A stretch of 16,038 nt of DNA from assembly GCA_038880255.1 (NCBI GenBank), contig JAVZSA010000029.1:1-16038 (forward strand), in the 5' to 3' direction. Position 1 is the stretch's first letter. Each line of letters begins with the position of its first letter. The stretch comes from ARK-15 sp038880255 (GTDB lineage Archaea; Thermoplasmatota; Thermoplasmata; Thermoplasmatales; ARK-15). Below are positions 5,758 through 14,151 of this stretch, in pieces. A model generated the notes under the pieces. That model saw only the letters and a list, made by a program, of their open reading frames with translations, was not told the origin of the DNA and ran no database searches. The translations under genes and the position numbers were made by a program.

Positions 5758-6723
5758 TCAATCCTTCTCCTTTTCCAGTTTTCCGTCAAGTGACATATTC
5801 CATAATATTTGTTTTTTCTTAGCCCATTTTTTCCATGATGGATAATCAATAGGGTAATCCTTTACAGAACCTAATATATCATTCCAGCGATTGAGCATCT
5901 CACCTTTGAGAACTGTTCCATTTTCTTCGCTTATCCAGCCACCACTTTTAAGCTTCTTCAAGTATTGCTTAGACAAATTTAATTCTTCCAGCACATTTTC
6001 AATTTCACTAATGTTGAGTTTTTCTCTTCCTAAAAATTTTTCATTAAGATTTCTTGTAAGTTTACCTAGATCCAAAGAGAAGAAGGGCAATATACTCAGC
6101 CTTTTAAGTAAGGGGTCTGTAGAGGGTTTAGAAAAATCAGGTTTATCAATAGAAGGGTGGAGCAATGAAGAGTTTGATTCGAAAACGTAATATGTTCTAG
6201 CATTAGCTTCGATGAATCCAGCACTAAGAATTAATGAAGCATTAATTGGATTTGACCCTCCGACCATGTTTATCCATATCTCTTTTTCTCTCAGAGCATT
6301 TATGGTTATATAGCACTTTGAAAAACTGTCATTGAAATTCTGATGATCGACACTTACAAAGTGAATATATTTTATCCACTTTCCTTCATAAAAAGGTGAA
6401 AAACTCTTTTCATTCAACTTCCCTAGTAGGTTTGATAGGTATTTTGCCATAGTTTGAGGAGCAGATTCTTGTTTTCTTGTTTGAAACCATTCATCCTTTA
6501 TGTTTCCTTGCATTTTCCCTTCTATAACTTCTTTTGATGTAAAAATGATCAATGCTTCTGGCACGCCTTTTCTTTCCTCCTGATTTTCACCTGAGTTATC
6601 AAAGAATTTTTTTGCTTTATCATCCCCCTCTGACGCTGCCTTTAAAAGAAGATAAATTTCCGTTAGTGGGACAGTTACCGCACCTGGATAGAGACCCATA
6701 CCACTCAGATGCCATACACCCAT
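5758..6723 (-). CDS. CARF-domain protein with probable C-terminal winged helix (cyclic oligoadenylate sensor candidate)
   Basis: This 321-residue protein is the last gene of the Cmr operon. Its ATG at 6723 directly abuts the csx3 stop codon and follows the strong site GAGGTGGG. The N-terminal part has the layout of a CARF (CRISPR-associated Rossmann fold) domain: a first strand and loop HLSGMGLYPGAVTVPL (5-20), a second strand EALIIFTS (56-63), and WINMVGGSNPINASLIL (150-166), whose VGGSNPINA matches the conserved ligand-binding G-G loop. Residues about 237-275 (ISEIENVLEELNLSKQYLKK followed by a GGWISEENG wing) look like a winged helix-turn-helix. I see no HEPN R-x4-6-H motif, no PD-(D/E)XK motif and no membrane helix. 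CARF proteins bind the cyclic oligoadenylates made by Cas10. This one may be a regulator, an unusual effector or a ring nuclease; the exact subfamily is not identified. Confidence 0.75.
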   Translation of the reverse strand: MGVWHLSGMGLYPGAVTVPLTEIYLLLKAASEGDDKAKKFFDNSGENQEERKGVPEALIIFTSKEVIEGKMQGNIKDEWFQTRKQESAPQTMAKYLSNLLGKLNEKSFSPFYEGKWIKYIHFVSVDHQNFNDSFSKCYITINALREKEIWINMVGGSNPINASLILSAGFIEANARTYYVFESNSSLLHPSIDKPDFSKPSTDPLLKRLSILPFFSLDLGKLTRNLNEKFLGREKLNISEIENVLEELNLSKQYLKKLKSGGWISEENGTVLKGEMLNRWNDILGSVKDYPIDYPSWKKWAKKKQILWNMSLDGKLEKEKD

Positions 6724-7029
6724 TCATCCCACCTCAGATTTCATTAGTATTAGGTTGCCCACTTTAAGCCCTGAAGTATGTGATTCAACAACCACTGCAC
6801 CGCCTAACCGTGGGTCATAGATTGCCACAAACTTTGTTGGATGATAATGATGTGTAAGAAAGCAGTAGAGCCATATTGGGCCGCGGCCACTCAGGATAAC
6901 TCCTTTTGTGCCATTGACCTTAGGGGGCTCAATTTTCTCTAGGCTTTCTGGGGCAATTGTATTTTCCAATTCGAAATAAATAACTGTATGATTTTCCATT
7001 TCATTTATTTTGAACTCTATCTCTTTCAT
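6724..7029 (-). CDS. csx3: Csx3 / Crn3 family, cyclic tetra-adenylate phosphodiesterase
   Basis: This is a full-length 101-residue Csx3 protein. Diagnostic strings are KGVILSGRGPIWLY (42-55), the His cluster THHYHPT (59-65) and VAIYDPRLGGAVVVESH (68-84). The conserved residues expected for the family are all present: H60, H63, D72, R74 and H84. Characterised Csx3 proteins degrade cyclic tetra-adenylate, the messenger made by type III Cas10, and so shut down the antiviral response; the H63 and D72 positions correspond to residues reported as important in the Archaeoglobus protein, by motif comparison only. The start at 7029 has GAGG nine bases upstream and overlaps the end of cmr6 by 29 bases. 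It lies between cmr6 and the CARF gene, which fits a role in switching off the signal that the CARF protein would read. Confidence 0.93.
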   Translation of the reverse strand: MKEIEFKINEMENHTVIYFELENTIAPESLEKIEPPKVNGTKGVILSGRGPIWLYCFLTHHYHPTKFVAIYDPRLGGAVVVESHTSGLKVGNLILMKSEVG

Positions 7030-7813
7030 TTTTTATTTCCTCAAAATATCCATAACCAGCAGATGTTTTTGCACCAATACCAATCTCTCTCAACGCAATT
7101 TTTAAAAGTTCCAGTGCATTTTTGACGAGTTTCCTATCTTTCGATGCAACTGTAAATCTGTATTTCAATTCTTCAACTGCTAAAAAGAAAATCGGATTCG
7201 GATTCATCCAGTCTCCTGGTTCTTTTCCATTCTGATAATAATCAGGGTAATGCACATTCATAATATCTAGCACCAGAAAATCTTTTTCTGATTCTATTAT
7301 TGGTAATGCATCGAAAAATATAACTTTGCCAGTGGATTCTTGTTTTCCAAATATCTCATCTTTTAGCGGGTTTTTTGTTCTTTCAGCATATATCCGGGCA
7401 ACTCCCTTAACTGCACTTCCAGGAATTATAGGTATGGAGTAATTCCGATGAAGTATGATAGAGGTTTCATAAACGCTTTCACTTCCAAGATTGACAACTA
7501 GACGCCATGCAACCTTGCTTTCATACACGGATTTCGAAAAACCATTGCATTGCAGTTCATTCATCATTAATTCCAGTCTATCAAGATAACATTTATACTC
7601 AGTTATTGGGAAATATTTTTGAGGAATTGACAGTCTATTTTCATTGATTATTTCTATTTGCTTTCTTAGATCAAATTTAGTATCACTAAATTTGGGAAAG
7701 CGTTCTAACCATAGTTTAATGTTTTTCAATTTTTCATCATTTACTAGTTGCCTAATAAAATCTTCGGGTGAAGGAAAATCCTTTCCTGGAAGATAGTATT
7801 GCTTATTGTTCAT
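7001..7813 (-). CDS. cmr6: Type III-B RAMP protein Cmr6
   Basis: This 270-residue RAMP protein caps the crRNA 3' side of the Cmr complex backbone. Two family motifs are clear: IPGSAVKGVAR (about 130-140), the 'P-G-S-x-x-K-G-x-x-R' motif, and the glycine-rich GIGAKTSAGYGYF loop (about 245-257). An in-frame ATG at 7852 would add 13 residues (MLKLSCKVNEGSD), but the ATG at 7813 is preceded by AATGAGGGCTCTGAT, a GAGGG ribosome site at good spacing, while the upstream ATG has none, so 7813 is chosen. It follows cmr5 by 19 bases and its end overlaps csx3. The gene is intact with no missing motif. Confidence 0.9.
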   Translation of the reverse strand: MNNKQYYLPGKDFPSPEDFIRQLVNDEKLKNIKLWLERFPKFSDTKFDLRKQIEIINENRLSIPQKYFPITEYKCYLDRLELMMNELQCNGFSKSVYESKVAWRLVVNLGSESVYETSIILHRNYSIPIIPGSAVKGVARIYAERTKNPLKDEIFGKQESTGKVIFFDALPIIESEKDFLVLDIMNVHYPDYYQNGKEPGDWMNPNPIFFLAVEELKYRFTVASKDRKLVKNALELLKIALREIGIGAKTSAGYGYFEEIKNERDRVQNK

Positions 7814-7832
7814 ATCAGAGCCCTCATTCACT

Positions 7833-8234
7833 TTACAACTCAGCTTCAGCAAATCGCTTCATCCAGTTTAGAAGTGCTAGAATCTCATCAGTTGCTCTCT
7901 GAACCTGAATTGATGATGTATTCTTGTCGGTTATCCAATTCAATACGTCATCTCCCGAAATGATCATCATTTCCTTAAGCCATTTATTCAAATGAGTATA
8001 AAACTGATCGGAGGCTTTATTATTTTTTTTGGATTTGATGAATGCAAGAGCATTTCCAAGACCATTGGTAAGAATCAGCATTGGCATACGCCTAACATAT
8101 GATTTGTACTCTTCAGCATATGATTTGTACTCTTCAGCATATGATTTGTAATCTTTTTGAAATTCTTTTTCCTTGACTTCTCTGATACGGTCCATTGCAT
8201 ACTTTGCTCTATCTTGTTCAAGGCTTCTTAGCAT
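7833..8234 (-). CDS. cmr5: Type III-B small subunit Cmr5 with an internal 7-residue repeat
   Basis: This 133-residue small helical subunit stacks along the Cmr filament and helps hold target RNA. The Cmr5 signature PMLILTNGLGNALAFIKSK (51-69) is perfect. Just before it lies an unusual run of three copies of YKSY-A-E-E/V-R-R (29-49), encoded by a 21-base tandem repeat; other Cmr5 proteins normally have one such segment ending in 'Y-x-S-x-V-x-K-x-P'. The extra 14 residues add about four helical turns to the first helix region. The ATG at 8234 follows GGTGATG and overlaps the end of cmr4 by 17 bases. The reading frame is kept, so the protein is probably functional. Confidence 0.92.
   Translation of the reverse strand: MLRSLEQDRAKYAMDRIREVKEKEFQKDYKSYAEEYKSYAEEYKSYVRRMPMLILTNGLGNALAFIKSKKNNKASDQFYTHLNKWLKEMMIISGDDVLNWITDKNTSSIQVQRATDEILALLNWMKRFAEAEL
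8096..8150 (-). repeat. 21-bp tandem repeat inside cmr5 (two full copies plus 13 bases)
   Basis: CATATGATTTGTACTCTTCAG is present at 8096-8116 and again, identical, at 8117-8137, followed by the first 13 bases of a third copy at 8138-8150. The unit of 21 bases keeps the frame and encodes a seven-residue helix segment (YKSYAEE). Identity at silent sites shows that the duplication is recent. Confidence 0.9.
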
Positions 8235-9099
8235 CAGGCATCACCACCCTTATCTTTGCAAATCCTCGGCCAACGGTTTCGTTTCCACCAATTTGAATGA
8301 CTTTATTTTTGAAATTCAATAGTTTTGTAACATCGTCATTTTTGACTCTCTTAGTTAAGAGGATAAGAGCATACATCAAGGTATCTGCAGGTAAATATTC
8401 CTCATAAAACAGAGCCCCCTCCGCAGCTTTGCCCGTTTGAGGATCTATCTTTATTCTCGGTGTTATCTCAGTTGCGTACTTGACCAGATATTTGAAAACT
8501 TCATCGCTAATTACGATTAGATCTTTTGCCAATTTGTCTCTTATAAGTTTATAGACATCCCCTTCTGGTAGTAGTAATTGAATTGCATCTACAATATTTG
8601 AGATATTCTTTGAATCATCTATTGAAAGTCGAAAGTCCTCGATATATACAAAATTTTCAATTTTTACTCCTGAATTTTTTGGAACAATTGCAGAAGTATC
8701 CGAGGGCACTTCCGGAATATCCCATTTCGCTTCAAAACCTGCATTTATTAAATCCCGTTGAAATCTGCTTAACACGGTGGGACAAGTCACCCACCCAAAA
8801 GCTCCTGCAAGAGTCCTAACAGGAAATGCAAGAATCTTTCCATCAGTAACTGCAATTGCACCTGCACCTTCTTCGCCTTTTTCAGGTCCGAATATTCGTT
8901 TAACGTCATCTTCAGAAAAGCCTACGTTCTCAGCACAGCTTCTAAGCACACCTTTCAGGGTCGACCCTTGGATTATTGGATAATCCGTATGTCGCTCCCG
9001 TTGTATTGGTAGGTCTACAGGGCTGTTTATTACCGCACCACTTCCAGGATGCATCGGAGTCTCCACATAAATAGACACCATCATATTTTTTTCATACAA
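8218..9099 (-). CDS. cmr4: Type III-B backbone RAMP nuclease Cmr4
   Basis: This 293-residue backbone subunit cuts target RNA at 6-nt steps. The N-terminal signature is very clear: ETPMHPGSG (13-21), VDLPIQRERHTDYP (28-41) and QGSTLKGVLRS (44-54). D29 in VDLPIQRE is in the position of the catalytic Asp known in Cmr4 (Asp26 in Pyrococcus), so RNA cleavage should be active. The chosen start is TTG at 9099, because GGAGGTGG lies just 6 bases before it; the next ATG in frame (9084) would be about 21 bases from that ribosome site. It starts 3 bases after cmr3 and its end overlaps cmr5. C-terminal VIQIGGNETVGRGFAKI is the expected glycine-rich loop. Confidence 0.95.
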   Translation of the reverse strand: MYEKNMMVSIYVETPMHPGSGAVINSPVDLPIQRERHTDYPIIQGSTLKGVLRSCAENVGFSEDDVKRIFGPEKGEEGAGAIAVTDGKILAFPVRTLAGAFGWVTCPTVLSRFQRDLINAGFEAKWDIPEVPSDTSAIVPKNSGVKIENFVYIEDFRLSIDDSKNISNIVDAIQLLLPEGDVYKLIRDKLAKDLIVISDEVFKYLVKYATEITPRIKIDPQTGKAAEGALFYEEYLPADTLMYALILLTKRVKNDDVTKLLNFKNKVIQIGGNETVGRGFAKIRVVMPDAKKP

Positions 9100-9102
9100 T
9101 TT

Positions 9103-10218
9103 TTACCACCTCCCTATAAATCCTGAACCCAATCCTAACCATGGGTCAATATCTGAAAGCATAAGTGGCATTTCGATATTTTCATCAATCTCTCCCTCTT
9201 TAATCTCATAAAAATATACTGCTCCACTTCTCACTCCATATCTCAATGGCTTCTGTTTATTTATTGCCATATCCCAACCCCCCAAACGAATGGGTTTTCC
9301 TGGAATCATGGAAATTAGCTTTACCGATACCCCTAATTTTTCCTCCAATCTTTCAGGAATTGGACTACAAACACTCTTATTATTCTCTCCAAGAAAGATT
9401 GCTGGAGTTGAAAGATACAGTTTGAATCTACGAGATTTATTCACCTCTTGAATAATTTCAGAAAATGTGAACTTTTCATTATTGATAATTTCATAAGATG
9501 CGCTCCTCCCCTCACCACCAATTTTCAAAAGACCTTTGGTTGGCAAGCCATAAGAATCATTAATCCAAACAGAAAAAGAATACCCTTCACTAAGTCGAAT
9601 GTATTCAATTGAATAGAGCATGCCTTCTTTGGTAGTTTTTTTATTTTTATCCAGTTCGATCCCCACTCGTCGTTCTTCAAAAAAAACGCGGGATTTTGAC
9701 ACAAAGGCATCACTATTTGGTATCTCTCCCTTAAGGTATTTTTCTAAGCCTGAGCGAGTAATGAATTCATCTTCGTGTTCTTTAATATAGAATGACCCTT
9801 CTGGCCCGGGCATTACTGGGTATATATCAGTGGTTCCAAATATGTCAGACGTAGATGGTTTAAGAAGTAATTTACGATTTTTATCAAATTCTGATTTAAC
9901 TAGATCATTTGGGGATGAAAATAACTCTTCCCCTGAAGGGTCAAGGAAATAGGAACCAAAGAAACGGATCTTTCCTTCGGTTGTAGGGGTTCCGATTATT
10001 TCTATAGCCTCCTTGAACTCGGAATGTTTCTTTGTATCGTACCAGTCAAAAGGAATATCTCCATTCGCTTTGAGTGATAGAAACTTAGACCTGATAGAGC
10101 CAGCAAATGGGAGTGGAGTTATTTCTCCCTGCTGAGCAATAGAATTCTCTCCTTTGGAAAATGGTCTGCTTGAGCGAAAGAGAATAACATCAAACGGTGT
10201 AATTATTACTTTTTTCAT
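9103..10218 (-). CDS. cmr3: Type III-B RAMP protein Cmr3
   Basis: This 371-residue protein sits beside Cas10/Cmr2 and holds the 5' tag of the crRNA. Family motifs are FRSSRPFSKGE (14-24), PLPFAGSIRSKFL (35-47) and the C-terminal glycine-rich end WLGLGSGFIGRW. The length is normal for the family. Its ATG overlaps the cmr2 stop codon in an ATGA arrangement and follows a purine-rich GGAGGGAGAGG site, so the two are translationally coupled. No damage is seen. Confidence 0.92.
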   Translation of the reverse strand: MKKVIITPFDVILFRSSRPFSKGENSIAQQGEITPLPFAGSIRSKFLSLKANGDIPFDWYDTKKHSEFKEAIEIIGTPTTEGKIRFFGSYFLDPSGEELFSSPNDLVKSEFDKNRKLLLKPSTSDIFGTTDIYPVMPGPEGSFYIKEHEDEFITRSGLEKYLKGEIPNSDAFVSKSRVFFEERRVGIELDKNKKTTKEGMLYSIEYIRLSEGYSFSVWINDSYGLPTKGLLKIGGEGRSASYEIINNEKFTFSEIIQEVNKSRRFKLYLSTPAIFLGENNKSVCSPIPERLEEKLGVSVKLISMIPGKPIRLGGWDMAINKQKPLRYGVRSGAVYFYEIKEGEIDENIEMPLMLSDIDPWLGLGSGFIGRW

Positions 10219-12854
10219 TCCTCTCCCTCCTCTCCAATAGTGGTAAGTATTTTAAGGAGATATGAAATCTCCCGTAGCGATGGTATTGGCTCTTTTTTCT
10301 TTTTCTTTCTTTTTTCGTTAATATTATTTTCGATGATATTTACCAAGGCGAGTAGTTTATCGGACAACTCATTTATTTTTGCATTTATTTTTGCTTTTTT
10401 CATTTCACCGTTCTCTATTTCTAAGTGTCTACCAAGCAAGTATTTCAGATATGCTTTTTTTCCTTCATTATCTAATTTTTCAATAGCATCAACATCTTCA
10501 AGAAGGTGATATATAAATCTCGATGATAGCCTCTCATCCTTTTTTTCGATTTTCATTAGTTTCGCAAATTCCTCAAGATCTTTGGTCATCTCCCAATTTC
10601 CGCCAGCAGTTGAGATTTGACCGGAGTGTCTTATATCTACAAGGACAAATGCTTTTCTTTCATATTCTTCTTTAGCTCTCTTAAGGGCTTCCCTTGCTTT
10701 TTTAAGAGCATCATAAAAAGGATATTTGTAATGAGCAAATACTATCCCTGCGCTCATGGTTGAGTTTTTACCCAAGAGCATCACATGTCTGTCCCCAACT
10801 TTATAAAAACCCATTCCAAATTTATCATTTATTTCTCTCGCAGCATCCAAGGCTTTTTCTGCGGGAAGCAGTGCAAGAACATCATCACCACCGCTGTAAA
10901 TTAATAATCCTTTATGATCTTCTATAATACTACCAACGCTATTTATAGAGAATTCAAGTAGTGCTCTACTAATAGCCATGTGGATATTAGGATTAAGTAT
11001 TCTTGGTGATTCGAGAATCTCTTTATATCCAGCCTCATTCAAATTCTTCAGAACTGTTGGGTGGAGAAGGTCTCTTAAAGGAGGCATTCCTTCGCCTCTC
11101 AGTTTCTTTCCCATCTCATCCCCATCCATCACAAGAATTGCGTAGTATTTTGGCGGATTCCCTATTTTATCATATAGATTTTTTAGAGATTTTTTTAACT
11201 CATCGATTTTGTTTTGATCAATAGTAATACCATATTCCCTTTTTATACTCTCAGCATTATAGGTTTCAAGATAAAACCATTCCCCCTCCGGTTTATCTTT
11301 CTCCATCCTCTGGGATGGAATAGCAGAACCAATTATTTCGTTGAATTTATTTAAAAAATCATCGTACTCCTTTATGGCTTTACACTTATTAAGAAATTCC
11401 CTCATTGCTATTGTCGCAACAGAATCAACATCACGTCTTACATCGAAGGGATTTATTTCTTTATATAACCTTTTAACCGTGCAGACAGCGCACAATCTCT
11501 CCCCTTCTCTAAAGATTCCAGGAAATTTATTTTGAACTTCTTTCCAGAATTGCTTTGGTTCCTTGTCTTTCGTTCTTATTGAATTACGAATACCGCAAAG
11601 GCTACATCGTTCTCCCCCCGCTTCTCCAGGCTCTTCTGCATGTTCAAAGAACCTTGATTTCTGGTCAATAAGTGCACTAATCAACTCAAAATACAGACCA
11701 TAAAGAGCACCAGTATTTGGGTTTGTATAGTGCGCCAACCAATTACTGTATTTATTTATAATATCTTCTGGTAGTACTTCTTTAATCTTCTCAAACCATC
11801 TGCGAACAGCGCTGTCATCTTCTGGTGGATTCGCCCAGTCAAGTGATTGCGTAGTTATATTAAACGCTTCGGAAATTTGCCTATCCCAATTCCTTCTCAG
11901 TTCCTCATCATCTCTATCAATAATTCCTTTTTCCTGCAATCTATCTAACACACGCTCACTGATATCTAACCATGCTTTTCGAACTGATTCTTCTATTTTT
12001 TTAGACAATTCCCCTGTTTTAGTTTTAGGAACTATTGCTAAAAATCTATGAGGGAGATTTGAAACTTGCAGATGTTTTTCATCTGGCTTTGATACAATTT
12101 TATAGGTATCATATAACCAAAAATCTACAAATGGCTGCCCCCTCAGATATGGGAATATGACTGCATCCGGGCCGCATTCCTCTGCAACTGCACGAATTGC
12201 AGAGAATGAGAGATAACTCAATATATGGCTTCCTGACCATAAATCTGCAGTTTTTCTTGCGTTTTCAATAAATTCTTGGACAGGCCCGATTTTAAAACTC
12301 AAGAATGAAATTCCGTCTTTAATGCAAGGTGCAAGAGCTGAAGTAATGTCCATATGATCATAGATTGAGTGATCGGGAATTCTAGTATCTGCCGGTAGAA
12401 AATTTCCAAGTGGATATTTTACAGGAAGATTTCTCCAAATTGCTAAATATGTCTTTTGAAGGTCAAGCTTATCAATAAGGGACTTCAGAAGTTCTATATT
12501 CAATTGATATTTTGCAAAGCCCCCCTCATATCCATAGGTGGCTATGTAATCTCCAATCTCCTTCTGATAGTCTTTTTCAATCTCTGCCGATAATGGATGC
12601 TTAAACACTGGTTTGTCTCGATGAGAGAAATCGATATAAATCTTACAATCTTCAGGTATGTTTAATCTTTGCATTGCAGAAGAAACGTGATCAGCACCGT
12701 CCGAGATCTTATTGTATTCAACACTATCATCATATTTAATTCCAATGAGGCTTAATAAATTATCTCTCCGATTCTCATGGTTGGCTATTTTGAGTGCCTT
12801 ATCTGGGGGGTCATGAAGAAATGCCAAGAGTTTGAGCTTCCAATTCACATTCAT
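10215..12854 (-). CDS. cmr2: Type III-B large subunit Cas10/Cmr2, HD nuclease and cyclic oligoadenylate synthase
   Basis: This 879-residue signature protein of the complex has an N-terminal HD domain with LLAFLHDPPDKAL (H14-D15) and GADHVSSAMQR (from residue 53, with A54-D55-H56). A treble-clef-type zinc site is formed by CSLCG (C417, C420) and CAVC (C455, C458). The second palm domain carries YSGGDDVLALLP, with GGDD at 655-658, the active-site motif that makes cyclic oligoadenylate on target-RNA binding. A helical C-terminal D4-like domain with a Lys-rich stretch (KKKKKEP) follows. Both catalytic centres look intact, so single-stranded DNA cutting and second-messenger synthesis are both predicted. 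It starts one base after cmr1 and overlaps cmr3 by 4 bases. Presence of csx3 and a CARF gene downstream agrees with an active cyclase. Confidence 0.96.
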   Translation of the reverse strand: MNVNWKLKLLAFLHDPPDKALKIANHENRRDNLLSLIGIKYDDSVEYNKISDGADHVSSAMQRLNIPEDCKIYIDFSHRDKPVFKHPLSAEIEKDYQKEIGDYIATYGYEGGFAKYQLNIELLKSLIDKLDLQKTYLAIWRNLPVKYPLGNFLPADTRIPDHSIYDHMDITSALAPCIKDGISFLSFKIGPVQEFIENARKTADLWSGSHILSYLSFSAIRAVAEECGPDAVIFPYLRGQPFVDFWLYDTYKIVSKPDEKHLQVSNLPHRFLAIVPKTKTGELSKKIEESVRKAWLDISERVLDRLQEKGIIDRDDEELRRNWDRQISEAFNITTQSLDWANPPEDDSAVRRWFEKIKEVLPEDIINKYSNWLAHYTNPNTGALYGLYFELISALIDQKSRFFEHAEEPGEAGGERCSLCGIRNSIRTKDKEPKQFWKEVQNKFPGIFREGERLCAVCTVKRLYKEINPFDVRRDVDSVATIAMREFLNKCKAIKEYDDFLNKFNEIIGSAIPSQRMEKDKPEGEWFYLETYNAESIKREYGITIDQNKIDELKKSLKNLYDKIGNPPKYYAILVMDGDEMGKKLRGEGMPPLRDLLHPTVLKNLNEAGYKEILESPRILNPNIHMAISRALLEFSINSVGSIIEDHKGLLIYSGGDDVLALLPAEKALDAAREINDKFGMGFYKVGDRHVMLLGKNSTMSAGIVFAHYKYPFYDALKKAREALKRAKEEYERKAFVLVDIRHSGQISTAGGNWEMTKDLEEFAKLMKIEKKDERLSSRFIYHLLEDVDAIEKLDNEGKKAYLKYLLGRHLEIENGEMKKAKINAKINELSDKLLALVNIIENNINEKRKKKKKEPIPSLREISYLLKILTTIGEEGEE

Positions 12855-12855
12855 G

Positions 12856-14091
12856 TTACATCACATCCACATTCTTCCATCCTTTCTTCTTAAGCTCAGA
12901 TTCTACTTTAGAAAGAATCTCACCCATATCTGATTTTGGCCTTACAGACCAATTCAGTTTGGAAATCTTCCAACTTACGGGCCATTCGGATAGAAATGCA
13001 GATTTGAAAATAATAACCCTACTATATAGGAAATCATTGTATTTGGTAAGCCCAAATAAGATGGGGGATGCGCGGCGAAAATATTCAGCTTGTTTCCCAT
13101 ATGCAGTTAATTCGGCTTTTAGCTGATGTTGTAAATCCTTGAAGAAGTAATTAAGAGGCAGCCCCATAAACGGTCTGCTCTCATTACATTCCTGAGGTGA
13201 TATTTTCCCAGCGCTATGAAAGATTGCATCCTTAATTTGTTTAGTCAATTGTTTATCAATAAATTCTCTCCTTATTCCCTCCTCGAATGTTTTTGTGTTC
13301 CCTACCCATACATTTCCAAAGTCTTTTACTACCCCCTTCCAATCTATTGCCTTTTCATGTTTTTTGATGAGAAGAGAAAAGTGGTTGCGTGCGATCATCG
13401 AAAACGGAGGAACATTAGGGGCAGAAGCGGACAATGGATAATCATCCAAGAATTTTGAAAGATAATCCTGAATATTCCGAATGTTATTTCTTAGAAAATC
13501 CTCATAGCTCTCACCCTTCTCAGATGTAAATGCTACTATCTGTTTCTCTTTCAAACCAAAAGATACATTCTTAACTTTGATTTGCCCTCCAAACCTTCTT
13601 GACCTACTTCCTATTCCACCCAAATTTACCATCAGCCAAAGAGATGCAAGGGCACTCTTTAACAATTCTTTATCCCCTATAAGACTAACTTTTAACTCTG
13701 TTCCCTCTTTAATATATTTCCTTGGTGCTGAGGTTTTTGTGCCCTTCATAGAAAAAAAGAAGTATCTGATTTGTGAGGAATAATTGCTCGCATCAAATTC
13801 TTTTATGTTATTCGCAATTTTGTCAGGATTATGGAAAATGACTGTAACAGAGGATTTTTTTGAGTTGCTGCCAAAAATATTTGTCTCGTACATGGATAGT
13901 TGTGTCAATAGTTGTTTTAAGTCATACTTCCCCCTATCCCACATAACGCCACCCATGGCTGCTCTAAACCACCATCTCATTAGTCCCCTCAAACTCTGAG
14001 GACGCAACCCCTCATTCTGAATATTTCCTGGATCGGCACCAGCAATAAATAATGGAGTAATAGTTTCTAATTCAAGCGTTATTTTTTCCAT
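12856..14091 (-). CDS. cmr1: Type III-B RAMP protein Cmr1
   Basis: This 411-residue first gene of the operon encodes the RAMP subunit at the 3' end of the crRNA that helps target-RNA binding. The signature LRPQSLRGLMRWWFRA (29-44) and the glycine/arginine loop GGIGSRSRRFGG (158-169) are both typical. The ATG at 14091 has GGGGTG ten bases upstream. A TATA-like box lies 53-60 bases upstream of the start, giving a leader of roughly 30 bases that includes the ribosome site. The gene faces away from an IS5-like transposase relic, so the operon promoter sits in the short divergent gap. The coding sequence is intact. Confidence 0.94.
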   Translation of the reverse strand: MEKITLELETITPLFIAGADPGNIQNEGLRPQSLRGLMRWWFRAAMGGVMWDRGKYDLKQLLTQLSMYETNIFGSNSKKSSVTVIFHNPDKIANNIKEFDASNYSSQIRYFFFSMKGTKTSAPRKYIKEGTELKVSLIGDKELLKSALASLWLMVNLGGIGSRSRRFGGQIKVKNVSFGLKEKQIVAFTSEKGESYEDFLRNNIRNIQDYLSKFLDDYPLSASAPNVPPFSMIARNHFSLLIKKHEKAIDWKGVVKDFGNVWVGNTKTFEEGIRREFIDKQLTKQIKDAIFHSAGKISPQECNESRPFMGLPLNYFFKDLQHQLKAELTAYGKQAEYFRRASPILFGLTKYNDFLYSRVIIFKSAFLSEWPVSWKISKLNWSVRPKSDMGEILSKVESELKKKGWKNVDVM

Positions 14092-14143
14092 CGTTACTCA
14101 ACACCCCTTTCTGTATTTATGCCTGTTGCCCACGATTTCGTAT

Positions 14144-14151
14144 AATATAAA
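14144..14151 (-). promoter_or_regulatory. Putative archaeal TATA box of the cmr operon
   Basis: On the minus strand this reads TTTATATT, 53-60 bases before the cmr1 ATG. Transcription would start about 30 bases before the ATG, leaving room for the GGGGTG ribosome site. A second box-like string, TTATATAT, lies about 20 bases further upstream and is an alternative. No other promoter is needed downstream because all eight genes overlap or nearly abut. Confidence 0.4.

Noticed and set aside
5622..5849. Open frames on both strands crossing the CARF gene end (75 and 70 codons)
   Set aside because: They overlap the intact CARF C-terminus out of frame and show no family features.
8096..8158. Three-fold repeat considered as a mini CRISPR array
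   Set aside because: The copies are directly adjacent without spacers, lie in frame inside cmr5 and encode a repeated helix segment, so this is a coding tandem repeat.
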